Of a DNA stretch of 64,000 nt, positions 41,314 through 49,595 are shown piece after piece; the first letter of the stretch is position 1; every line of letters begins with the position of its first letter. The notes below the pieces were generated by a model, which saw only the letters and a program-made list of their open reading frames with translations, was not told the DNA's origin and made no database searches. The position numbers were made by a program, and so were the translations under genes. Origin of the DNA: Ameyamaea chiangmaiensis (lineage in GTDB: Bacteria > Pseudomonadota > Alphaproteobacteria > Acetobacterales > Acetobacteraceae). Location: contig NZ_BAPT01000050.1 in the NCBI RefSeq assembly GCF_025995235.1, positions 62,001 to 126,000 on the forward strand, in the 5' to 3' direction.

Positions 41314-42571
41314 GTCACTGCCATCGCTGATGCTGACCGAGGCCAGCTGGCTGCGCGCCCCGGCGCATCTCCGGTGGCTGGATCATCAGGGTCTGCGGCT
41401 TCTGGATTTTTCCAAGGCGTCGCGGCTGACGACCGGATTCGGCCCCCTGGACCATGATGGCCGGCAGCCCCCGGACGCGCAGCCCGACACGACGCTGACG
41501 GCCCGCATGACCCATGTCTACGCGATTGCCGGCCTGCGCGGTCTTCCAGGGTGCCTGCCGCTGGCCGAGCATGGTGTCTACGCCTTGCTCAACACGCTGC
41601 AGGATGCCCGCAACGGGGGCTGGTTCGGTGGCCTCACAGACGGGAAACCGTCTGGAGAGCAGGCGCGAAAACAGAACTATCTCCATGCGTTCATCGCGCT
41701 TGCGGCATCCTCGGCGGTCGTGGCAGCCGTTCCCGCGGCCGACCAGCTTCTGGAACGAGCCGCTAACGTATGGGCCGCCCGGTTCTGGAGCGAAAGCGAG
41801 GGCGTGTTTCGGGAAAGCTTCGACGCGGACTGGTCCGATGAGGAGGACTATCGCGGCGCCAATTCGAACATGCACTCGGTCGAAGCGTGCATGGCGCTGG
41901 CCGACGTGACCGGCGATGCCGTCTGGCGCCGTCGCGCCCTGCGCGTGGTCGAACGCTTCATTCACACGTATGCGCGGGCCTCCGAATATAAGCTTCATGA
42001 ACATTACGACCGTTCATGGACATGCCTTGCGGACTACAATCGTGACGAGCCGACGCACCCGCTTCGGCCTTATGGGATGACGCCGGGGCATTTCCTGGAA
42101 TGGTCGCATCTTCTGCTGCAGCTCGAAGCGGCGTTGTTGCGGACGGAAGGAAGTGCGCCCTCGTGGTTGCTGGAGGACAGCATCGGCCTGTTCGACAGCG
42201 GCATCTCCGCCGGCTGGGCGCGAAATGGCACGCCGGGGGTGCTGTACACGGTTGACGAAAATCTCGTGCCGGTCGTGGAAAACCGTCCGCACTGGTGCCA
42301 GGCCGAGACACTGATCGCGGCCGCGGCCCTGCTGAAACGCACCGGGCACCCACGCTATGAAACATGGTACCGGACGCTTTGGAATTACATCGACCTGCAC
42401 ATGATCGATCGTCGTCGTGGCGGCTGGATACAGGAAGTCGATGCCGACAACCAGCCATCGGCCGTGATCTATCCGGACAAGTCGGATCTGTATCACGCCT
42501 GGCAGTCGACGCTCGCGCCGCTCGTACCGCTGGCGCCCAGCTTTGCCTCTGCCGTGCGTGAACTGGGCTGA
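41306..42571 (+). CDS. AGE family epimerase/isomerase (YihS/mannose-isomerase-like)
   Basis: The 421-residue protein folds as an (alpha/alpha)6 barrel of the N-acylglucosamine 2-epimerase family. Active-site segments are visible: DARNGGWFGGL, RGANSNMHSVEACMALAD (His), GMTPGHFLEWSHLLLQLE (His and Glu) and HWCQAETLIAAAAL. These match aldose-ketose isomerases such as YihS and mannose isomerase better than GlcNAc epimerases, so mannose-fructose or sulfoquinovose isomerisation is likely. It overlaps the SDR gene by 8 bases, suggesting a shared sugar pathway. Confidence 0.85.
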   Translation: MPESLPSLMLTEASWLRAPAHLRWLDHQGLRLLDFSKASRLTTGFGPLDHDGRQPPDAQPDTTLTARMTHVYAIAGLRGLPGCLPLAEHGVYALLNTLQDARNGGWFGGLTDGKPSGEQARKQNYLHAFIALAASSAVVAAVPAADQLLERAANVWAARFWSESEGVFRESFDADWSDEEDYRGANSNMHSVEACMALADVTGDAVWRRRALRVVERFIHTYARASEYKLHEHYDRSWTCLADYNRDEPTHPLRPYGMTPGHFLEWSHLLLQLEAALLRTEGSAPSWLLEDSIGLFDSGISAGWARNGTPGVLYTVDENLVPVVENRPHWCQAETLIAAAALLKRTGHPRYETWYRTLWNYIDLHMIDRRRGGWIQEVDADNQPSAVIYPDKSDLYHAWQSTLAPLVPLAPSFASAVRELG

Positions 42572-42628
42572 TCGGCTAGGGTGCCCATCCCGGGTATAGA
42601 CCCGCCTCGAACACAGGACACGTTGACT

Positions 42629-42922
42629 ATGGAAAAAGCCCTCTACGCCACCATGCGCGCTCTCCCCGGTCAGGAGGAGGCTGTGGCCGAACTTCTGCGC
42701 GTCCTAACGCCTCAGGTGCAGGCCGAGCCCGGTAATCTGCGCTTTGTCGTCTATCGCCTGTCTGACGACCCTGCGTCGTTCCATGTCGAGGAAACGTATC
42801 GCGATGAAGCCGCTTTCCAGACCCATATCGGCATGGAGCACGGGAAGGCGTTCAACGCGGCGATCACCACACTCGTGGAAGGTGGTGCATCCAACGTTGT
42901 CTTTCTGACGCCCGTCGTCTGA
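42629..42922 (+). CDS. Antibiotic-biosynthesis-monooxygenase (ABM) fold protein, putative quinol monooxygenase
   Basis: A 97-residue ferredoxin-like protein of the YgiN type: ALYATMRALPGQEEAVAELLR, EPGNLRFVVYRLSDDP, FHVEETYRDEAAFQTHIGMEH. Such dimers oxidise quinols or small aromatics without a cofactor, or simply bind them. The start MEKALY follows AGGACA; an in-frame ATG 16 codons earlier has no ribosome site. It lies 57 bases after the AGE gene on the same strand and is convergent with the amidase. Confidence 0.87.
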   Translation: MEKALYATMRALPGQEEAVAELLRVLTPQVQAEPGNLRFVVYRLSDDPASFHVEETYRDEAAFQTHIGMEHGKAFNAAITTLVEGGASNVVFLTPVV

Positions 42923-42929
42923 CGTGCCT

Positions 42930-44363
42930 CTACGGATCGGGCGGGCGTGTCTGTCCGATCCACGGCGACGCCTGCTCGTAAGCCTGCGCCAGCCTCAGCA
43001 CTGCCAGATCGGCATGGTGCGGCGCAATCAGTTGCAGGCCCATAGGCAGACGATGCGCTCCACCGAAGCCAGCCGGTACGGCAAGCGCGGGGCAACCGCT
43101 GAGGGAGACGGCAAACGTGGCCTCCATCCAGCGATGATAGGTGTCGAGAGCCGTCCCGGCGATGTCTGTCGGCCATGCCAGCCCGACGTCGAACGGGAAA
43201 AGCTGTGCGGTCGGCAGTGCAAGGTAATCCACCTGTTCGAACAGGGTCAGAAATGCATGCGCGACCCGGGTGCGCCCCACCGTGGCGCGATAAAGGTCCT
43301 GACCCGTCTGGGACAGGCTGCCTTCGATCTCCCACACCGACTGCGGTGACAGCGTGCGGCGGGTGTCCGGATTGTCATAGAGTGCGCGCAGACCGTTTCC
43401 GACCGACCAGTGGCGGATCCCCAGCCACGTCTCCCAGATCTCGTCCCGTGGGAGGGGAAACGTCACCGGTTCGACATGGGCGCCTAGCGACGTGAACGTC
43501 GCGAGCGCCGCCTCGCACACCGACAACACCCCCTCTTCCATCGGCAGGCCGCCCATGGTGCCCAGCCACCCGATCCGGATTCCTCCGATGTCGCGGTCCA
43601 GGGGGGCGAAGAAACTGGCCGGGTCATCCCGCAGGGAGAGCGGCGCGCGCGGGTCGTAGCCGGCCTGAACGCTGAGCAGCAACGCCAGATCGGGCACCGT
43701 GCGCGCCATCGGGCCCTCATACCCCATCTGTGAAAAAAACACGTCTGGCGACGGCAGTTTCGGTACGCGTCCGCTGGTGGGTCGAAAGCCGAACACGTTG
43801 TTCCAGCCAGCGGGATTGCGCAGCGAACCGCCGAAGTCGCTGCCATCGGCCAAGGGAGCCATCCGTGCCGCCAGGGCCACGGCCGCGCCGCCGCTGCTGC
43901 CGCCGGCGGACCGGCCGAGGTCATAGGGGTTGCGCGTCGGTCCGAAGACGGGGTTGGTGGTGTGCGACCCAAGCCCGAACTCGGGCACGTTGGTCTTGCC
44001 GGTGACAATCGCGCCTGCCCCGCGCACGCGGGCCACGGCCAGCCCGTCCTCGGCGGGAATCTGGTGTGCCAGTGCGGCGGCGCCCATCGTGGTGGGAATG
44101 CCCTGCGTGGGGGCTAGATCCTTGATCGCGATGGGAAACCCGTGCAGCGGACCGCGAAACGCGCCGCGCGCCGCGTCCGCATCGCACTGATCGGCCGCGC
44201 GCAGAAGACCATCGCGCGGCACACGGGAGACGATCGCGTTCAGGGCCGGATTCACACGATCGATCCGGTCGAGATAGGCTTCCATGACCTCGCGGGCCGA
44301 AACCTGACGGGCATGCAGGGCATCGCGCAGGGCTGTCGCGGTCCAGTCGGTGATCGTGTTCAT
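42930..44363 (-). CDS. Amidase (amidase-signature family)
   Basis: The 477-residue protein carries the full amidase signature: catalytic Lys in FPIAIKDLAPTQG, and cis-Ser and nucleophile Ser in GRSAGGSSGGAAVALAARMAPLADGSDFGGSLRNPA. It is cytoplasmic, with no signal peptide. It is the last gene of the TonB receptor-MFS-M20 operon, and its ATG overlaps the stop of the preceding M20 gene by four bases (ATGA). In this setting it should release ammonia or an amine from an amide that the M20 enzymes do not cleave. It lacks the GatA context (no gatB/gatC). Confidence 0.92.
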   Translation of the reverse strand: MNTITDWTATALRDALHARQVSAREVMEAYLDRIDRVNPALNAIVSRVPRDGLLRAADQCDADAARGAFRGPLHGFPIAIKDLAPTQGIPTTMGAAALAHQIPAEDGLAVARVRGAGAIVTGKTNVPEFGLGSHTTNPVFGPTRNPYDLGRSAGGSSGGAAVALAARMAPLADGSDFGGSLRNPAGWNNVFGFRPTSGRVPKLPSPDVFFSQMGYEGPMARTVPDLALLLSVQAGYDPRAPLSLRDDPASFFAPLDRDIGGIRIGWLGTMGGLPMEEGVLSVCEAALATFTSLGAHVEPVTFPLPRDEIWETWLGIRHWSVGNGLRALYDNPDTRRTLSPQSVWEIEGSLSQTGQDLYRATVGRTRVAHAFLTLFEQVDYLALPTAQLFPFDVGLAWPTDIAGTALDTYHRWMEATFAVSLSGCPALAVPAGFGGAHRLPMGLQLIAPHHADLAVLRLAQAYEQASPWIGQTRPPDP

Positions 44364-45532
44364 GCGGCGATCGTGCCGCGCGGCAGCGAGCGTTCCACCA
44401 GCTCGACCAGAAGAGCCGAGCCATAGGGCGTGGCGGCGTCGTTGAAATCATAGGCCGGGTGATGCAGGCCGGCGCTGTCGCCATTGCCGACACGGATGAA
44501 GGCCCCGGGCACCTGTTCGAGCATGAAGGCGAAATCTTCCGATCCCATCACGGGGGGTGCGTCCGCATCCACCGCGCCGGCGCCGACGATGGCGGACGCC
44601 GCGTCGGCCGCGAACGCGCTCAGGGCGGGTGTATTGACCAGTGGTGCGAACATTTCGCCAAAAGTGACGCTTGCCGTGGTGCCGAAGCCTTCGGCGATAC
44701 GGCACGTCATCTCTTCCAGACGCGCCCGCACGAGAGCGAGTGTTTCGCGTTTCATGCAGCGAAACGTGCCCCCGAACGAGGCGGTTTGCGGGATCACGTT
44801 GTGGGCGTTCCCGGCGCCGAGTTTGGTGATGCTCACGACAACCGGATCGTCTGGCGCGATGCTGCGCGAGACGATGGACTGCAGGGCGGACACCACCTGG
44901 CAGACGGCAGGCACGGGGTCGATGCCCGCTTCGGGCCGCGCTGCGTGGGCGCCGCGTCCCGTCAGCGTCACGTCGAAAAAGCCGCCCCCGGCCATCGCCG
45001 GTCCGGGCGTCATGCGATACTGGCCCACGGCCATGCCCGGCTGGTTATGAAGACCGTAGATCGTGTCGCAGGGAAACCGGTCGAATAGGCCGTCGCGCAG
45101 CATGGCGAGCGCACCGCCGCACCCTTCCTCGCCCGGCTGGAAGATGAACGTGACGGTGCCGTTGAACGCACGCGTCTGCGCCAGATGATGGGCGGCGGCC
45201 AGCAGCATCGTCGTATGGCCGTCGTGCCCGCACGCATGCATCAGGCCCGGCGTCGTGCTGCTCCAGGCCGCGCCGGAGGCTTCATGGATCGGCAACGCGT
45301 CCATGTCCGCGCGCAGCCCGATGCTGCCGCTGCCGTTCCCGGCGCGCAGCACGCCGACGACGCCCGTCCCTCCAACCCCGGCGTGCACGTCGATCCCCCA
45401 GGAGGCGAGCTGTTCGGCCACGAGTGCCGCGGTCCGGTGTTCGACAAGTCCCAGTTCAGGGTGCGCATGGATGTCGCGTCGAAGGGAGGCGAAGTCGTCG
45501 GCGCGCTGCATCAGCGCGGGCAGGGCGGACAT
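44360..45532 (-). CDS. M20 family amidohydrolase (hippurate/IAA-amino-acid hydrolase type), copy A
   Basis: This 390-residue metallo-amidohydrolase has the M20D pattern: RRDIHAHPELGL, GLRADMDALP, Cys and His in HACGHDGHTTM, Glu pair in FQPGEEG, His in GLHNQPG, and SEDFAFML near the end. Family members hydrolyse N-acyl or N-aroyl amino acids, including hippurate and indole-acetyl conjugates. It is about 60% identical by eye to the copy at 47027-48196, with which it brackets an AbgB-like gene. The start MSALPALM is used; the longer frame runs into the upstream gene. Confidence 0.92.
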   Translation of the reverse strand: MSALPALMQRADDFASLRRDIHAHPELGLVEHRTAALVAEQLASWGIDVHAGVGGTGVVGVLRAGNGSGSIGLRADMDALPIHEASGAAWSSTTPGLMHACGHDGHTTMLLAAAHHLAQTRAFNGTVTFIFQPGEEGCGGALAMLRDGLFDRFPCDTIYGLHNQPGMAVGQYRMTPGPAMAGGGFFDVTLTGRGAHAARPEAGIDPVPAVCQVVSALQSIVSRSIAPDDPVVVSITKLGAGNAHNVIPQTASFGGTFRCMKRETLALVRARLEEMTCRIAEGFGTTASVTFGEMFAPLVNTPALSAFAADAASAIVGAGAVDADAPPVMGSEDFAFMLEQVPGAFIRVGNGDSAGLHHPAYDFNDAATPYGSALLVELVERSLPRGTIAA

Positions 45533-45569
45533 GGGCAGGCTCCGTCTGGGTTGGTCCTGTCGCGACGGG

Positions 45570-47003
45570 TCAGGCAGCGCGGCCGGGCATCGGGACCAGC
45601 GGGGGATCGACATCGTCGGGGATCGGGCTGATGTAGGGGCAGGCCGCGATCTTGTCCGCGTGTTCGCGTTTGGCGCGGGCGAGAAGGGTTTCGTCCTTCA
45701 GCACGTCGATGGCCGTGCCGGCCATCACCTTGGCGACATGGACCATGCCCTTATGCGCCAGGGGCGCCTTGCCCTGTGCCGTCAGTTGCCACGAATGGAA
45801 CGGCGTGCCGATCGCGCAGGTCGCGCCGAACGCCTGCACGGTGGGCACCACCCAGCTGACATCGCCGACATCGGTCGAACCCATCATGGAGCGAAAATTG
45901 TCGGCCCGGTAGGCCAGGATCGCATCGCAGAGCGGCTTGTCCATATCGACCGGCAGATTGGCCGCCTTGTAGGGCGAGGCTATTTCGTCCGGGGTCAACG
46001 TTGCCTGGATCTGGCGGGCGAAGGCGCGATCGGCCTCGTCGAACTGCGGGGGGCCGAGACGCTCGAAATTGGCCTGCATCGCCATCTCCAGCGTGGTGTT
46101 GCCCAGCAGGTTCGCCATGCCGCTGATCACCTGGCTGGTGACGCTCGTCTCGGTCATCAGCGCGGCACCTTCGGCAATCGTGCGCACGCGCACGCCGAGT
46201 TTCAGCATCTCGTCCAGTTCGGTCGCACGCACGGTATAGCGGATCACGGTGCGCGCCTGCACCACGTTCGGCGCCACACCGCCCGCGTCCTGATAGGCAT
46301 AGTGCACGCGCGAGGACGACAACATGTGCTCGCGCATGTAGTTTACGCCGATGTTCATCAGCTCCGCCGCGTCGAGCGCGGAGCGTCCCAGATGGGGCGC
46401 GGCCGCCGCGTGGGCGGCGCGTCCGGTGAAGGTGAAGTCGATGCGCTGGTTGGCCAGCGACGCGGCTGGGAACACACCGGCGAAATGGGCCGGGTGCCAC
46501 GTGATCGCGATGTCGACATCTTTGAACACCCCGGCACGGACCATGAATCCCTTGCCCGCGCCGCCTTCTTCGGCGGGACAGCCATAGTAGCGCACGCGGC
46601 CCGGCGTGCCGGTCTCCGCCAGCCAGTCCTTGACAGCCGTGGCGGCCAGAAGGGCGGCCGAACCCAGAAGGTTATGTCCGCATCCGTGCCCGTTCCCATC
46701 GCCCGGCACAGGTGTGTGACTGGTCTTTCCCGCTTCCTGGCTCAGGCCTGGCAGGGCGTCATACTCGCCCAGAAACGCAATGACGGGCCCACCCTCGCCG
46801 GCTTCGCCCATTACGGCGGTCGGCAGGCCCGCAATGTCCGTGGTGATGCGGAAACCCTGCGCGGCGAGCGCGTCCTTGTGCAGGGCGCAGGAGGTAAATT
46901 CGCCGTAGTTCAGTTCCGGAACCTCCCAGACCGCGTCACTCAGCATGATCATCGGGTCGGCCTTGCGCTCGACGAACGGCCAGATGGTGTCCTGATTGTC
47001 CAT
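45570..47003 (-). CDS. M20 family amidohydrolase, AbgB-like
   Basis: The 477-residue protein resembles subunit B of p-aminobenzoyl-glutamate hydrolase: MLSDAVWEVPELNYGEF, FLGEYDALPGLSQ, NGHGCGHNLLG (metal Cys/His), CPAEEGGAGK (Glu pair), the AAHAAAAPHLGRSALDA dimer segment and SMMGSTDVGDVSW. AbgB cleaves aroyl-glutamate and works with a related chain, AbgA. Here two other M20 genes flank it, so a mixed complex is possible. It is set between them in the operon with gaps of 23 and 37 bases. Confidence 0.92.
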   Translation of the reverse strand: MDNQDTIWPFVERKADPMIMLSDAVWEVPELNYGEFTSCALHKDALAAQGFRITTDIAGLPTAVMGEAGEGGPVIAFLGEYDALPGLSQEAGKTSHTPVPGDGNGHGCGHNLLGSAALLAATAVKDWLAETGTPGRVRYYGCPAEEGGAGKGFMVRAGVFKDVDIAITWHPAHFAGVFPAASLANQRIDFTFTGRAAHAAAAPHLGRSALDAAELMNIGVNYMREHMLSSSRVHYAYQDAGGVAPNVVQARTVIRYTVRATELDEMLKLGVRVRTIAEGAALMTETSVTSQVISGMANLLGNTTLEMAMQANFERLGPPQFDEADRAFARQIQATLTPDEIASPYKAANLPVDMDKPLCDAILAYRADNFRSMMGSTDVGDVSWVVPTVQAFGATCAIGTPFHSWQLTAQGKAPLAHKGMVHVAKVMAGTAIDVLKDETLLARAKREHADKIAACPYISPIPDDVDPPLVPMPGRAA

Positions 47004-47026
47004 GTCGGTGATCTCCGGGAACGGGG

Positions 47027-48196
47027 TTAGTCGTGGGCCATGCGTGGAAGGCTGCGCTCGACCAGCCGGGCATAGAGCGCTGCGCCATAGGGCGTCGTCT
47101 CGTCGTTGAAGTTGTAGCGCGGATGGTGCGGGGCAGCCCCTTGTCCACCCCCGGCCAGGATATACGCACCGGGGGTTTTCTCCAGCATGAAGCTGAAATC
47201 TTCCGATCCCATGACGGCTTCGGCATGACGATCGACGTTGGCCTCCCCCACCAGTTCGGCGGCCGTGTCGGCATAGGCCGTGGTGTGCACGGGGTCGTTC
47301 ACGGTCGGCGCGAAGATCAGGCGGAAATCAAGGCTGGCGCGCGCGCCGAACCCTTCGGCAATGTTGGTGGCCGTCCGTTCGAGCAGATCGCGGATGCGGG
47401 TCATGATCGCGGAGTCAAAGCACCGCACCGTGCCGCCGAGTGTCGCGGTGTCGGGAATGATGTTGTAGGCGTCACCGCCGGTCATCTTCGTGATACTGAG
47501 AACGGCGACGTCCGAGTGGGGGAGGTTGCGGGAGACGATTGTCTGCAAGGCCGTGATCAGGTGACCGGCGACCAGCACCGGATCAATGCTGTCTTCGGGA
47601 CGAGCGCCGTGCGCGCCCTTACCCTTGATGGTGATGTCGAAAAAGGCCCCGCCCGCCATGGCCGCCCCCGGGCGGATGGCGAACTGTCCGACCGGTAGTC
47701 CCGGGCGGTTGTGCATGCCGAACAGTGCGTCGCAGGGAAAACGCTCCAGCAGACCGTCCTCCAGCATGGCCAGCGCGCCGCCAACACCTTCCTCGCCGGG
47801 TTGAAAAATGAAATTCACCGTGCCGTCGAACGAACGTGTCTCCGCGAGATAGCGCGCGGCGGCCAGCAGCATCGTCGTGTGGCCGTCGTGCCCACAGGCA
47901 TGCATCAGGCCCGGCTTGGTGCTGCGATAGCTGACCGTGTTGTCCTCCTGCATCGGCAGGGCGTCCATGTCCGCGCGCAGCCCGATCGAGCCCGCCCCGT
48001 TGCCGGAGCGCAGGACGCCGACCACGCCGGTCCGACCGATGCCGCGATGCACCTCGATCCCCCACTCCGTCAGCTTGTCGGCGACGATACCGGCGGTGCG
48101 GTGTTCCTCCAGTCCTAGTTCGGGGTGGGCGTGAAGGTCATGGCGGATGGCATCGAACTCGGCGCGGTGGCGCGTCATGAAATCGAAAGCGGACAT
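47027..48196 (-). CDS. M20 family amidohydrolase (hippurate/IAA-amino-acid hydrolase type), copy B
   Basis: A 389-residue close paralogue of the enzyme at 44360-45532, with the same metal-site blocks: DLHAHPELGLEEH, LRADMDALPMQE, HACGHDGHTTM, FQPGEEGVGG, GMHNRPGLP and MGSEDFSFMLEK. No signal peptide is present. The start MSAFDF is preferred to MRNP four codons earlier because AGGAA lies five bases before it. It comes 26 bases after the MFS gene, so import and hydrolysis are expressed together. Differences near the substrate lid suggest a split of substrate range between the copies. Confidence 0.92.
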   Translation of the reverse strand: MSAFDFMTRHRAEFDAIRHDLHAHPELGLEEHRTAGIVADKLTEWGIEVHRGIGRTGVVGVLRSGNGAGSIGLRADMDALPMQEDNTVSYRSTKPGLMHACGHDGHTTMLLAAARYLAETRSFDGTVNFIFQPGEEGVGGALAMLEDGLLERFPCDALFGMHNRPGLPVGQFAIRPGAAMAGGAFFDITIKGKGAHGARPEDSIDPVLVAGHLITALQTIVSRNLPHSDVAVLSITKMTGGDAYNIIPDTATLGGTVRCFDSAIMTRIRDLLERTATNIAEGFGARASLDFRLIFAPTVNDPVHTTAYADTAAELVGEANVDRHAEAVMGSEDFSFMLEKTPGAYILAGGGQGAAPHHPRYNFNDETTPYGAALYARLVERSLPRMAHD

Positions 48197-48222
48197 CGGG
48201 TTCCTCATGAAGGGGCTGCGGT

Positions 48223-49572
48223 TCAGGCCTCGGAAAGATAGGGCTCGGCGTGGTCGTCGGAGTGGGAGGGCTGTTTTGCGCGGTGCAGCAGTACCAGCAG
48301 GGCCAGTGGTGCGATCGGTGCGACGCAGGCCCCGACATAGCCGGGCACCAGCGGGTCACTGGTGACGGCGATGAGCCAGGTGACGAAAGGTTGTGTCGCC
48401 CCACCGAAGATGGAGACCGCCAGGGAGTAGATCAGTCCGAACACGAACGTGCGGCGCGAGGCCGGGATGGCCCGCAGCATGAGATCGTAGCTGGTTGCCG
48501 AGACAAGCCCGGTCAGCATGTTCGCAACCAGATTGAGCACGATCTGGCTGGCCAGACCCGGGGCATGCACGGAGTAGTAGTATGCCGGAAGGATCAGAAG
48601 GCAATATGCAGCATAGGCGCCCACGATGACCCGGCGTGGGGCCATGAGACGATGGAGTGCGATGCCGACGATGATCGAGCCGATGCCCGCCGCAAGGCCG
48701 ATCGCCATGGCGGCCATGCCGATCGCCGGCGACAGATGCAGCACCGAAATCGCATAGCTGGCGCCGAACGTGCGGAGATAAGTGGTGACGGTGCCGGTCA
48801 GAATAACGCCGAAGGCCATGGCGACAACGACGGGCGAGACCCGTTCCTGCGGATGACCGGCGGCGGGCTGCTGGTGGGGCAGGACGCCGGTTATGGCGAT
48901 GCGGCGAAAGAACAGCCCGACCGGCACAATGGAAAGGCCGAGCACGAACGGCACCCGCCAGCCCCAGCTGTAGAGCTGGTCATGTGTCAGAACCGACGAG
49001 AGGATAAACCCGACGGCAACCGCGACAAGTCCGGCTGCGAATTGCGTCAGTGCCTGAGCGGAGGCGAAGGCACCCGCGTCGTGTTTGCCACCCAGTGCGT
49101 AAAGGAAATCCGTCGCTGGACCGACCTCGCCGCCATCGGAGAAGCCATGCAGCAGGCGGGACAGGAGGATGAGGACGGGGGCGGCGATCCCGATCTGGGC
49201 ATAGGTAGGTGTCACGACCAGCAGCGCGGACCCTACCGCCATCATCAGGAACGTCACCATCAGGGTCTTGCTGACCCCGGCCCGTGTCGCATACAGCCCC
49301 ATGACGAAGGCGCCCACCGGCCGCGCCGCAAAACCCGCGGCAAACGTGATCAGGGCCGCCAGCAACTGCATCAGCGGATTATGCACGGGAAAGAAGGCCT
49401 GCCCGATCATCGGCGCGAAAAAGGCATACGCCATGAAATTGTAGAATTCGAGGAAATTGCCGACGCTGGCCGCCGCGGCCTGCACCTTGCGGCTGATCGC
49501 GACGGGTATCACGCGTTCGCGCAGGCTTTGTCCGAAGGTCAGGATCTGATCGGGCATCGGTGTGGTCCTCAT
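48223..49572 (-). CDS. MFS transporter, metabolite:H+ symporter (MHS) type
   Basis: The 449-residue protein has about 12 membrane helices and the MHS-family opening VGNFLEFYNFMAYAFFAPMIGQAFFP. FAARPVGAFVMGLYATRAGVSKTL (loop 2-3) and LLHGFSDGGEVGPATDFL follow, very close to citrate- and proline-type symporters. It should bring a small organic acid or amide across the inner membrane by proton symport. It sits 23 bases after the TonB receptor gene and before the M20 genes. MPDQ, five codons in, has a better ribosome site and may be the true start. Confidence 0.92.
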   Translation of the reverse strand: MRTTPMPDQILTFGQSLRERVIPVAISRKVQAAAASVGNFLEFYNFMAYAFFAPMIGQAFFPVHNPLMQLLAALITFAAGFAARPVGAFVMGLYATRAGVSKTLMVTFLMMAVGSALLVVTPTYAQIGIAAPVLILLSRLLHGFSDGGEVGPATDFLYALGGKHDAGAFASAQALTQFAAGLVAVAVGFILSSVLTHDQLYSWGWRVPFVLGLSIVPVGLFFRRIAITGVLPHQQPAAGHPQERVSPVVVAMAFGVILTGTVTTYLRTFGASYAISVLHLSPAIGMAAMAIGLAAGIGSIIVGIALHRLMAPRRVIVGAYAAYCLLILPAYYYSVHAPGLASQIVLNLVANMLTGLVSATSYDLMLRAIPASRRTFVFGLIYSLAVSIFGGATQPFVTWLIAVTSDPLVPGYVGACVAPIAPLALLVLLHRAKQPSHSDDHAEPYLSEA

Positions 49573-49595
49573 GGCGGCACGGGTGTGGATGGCGG

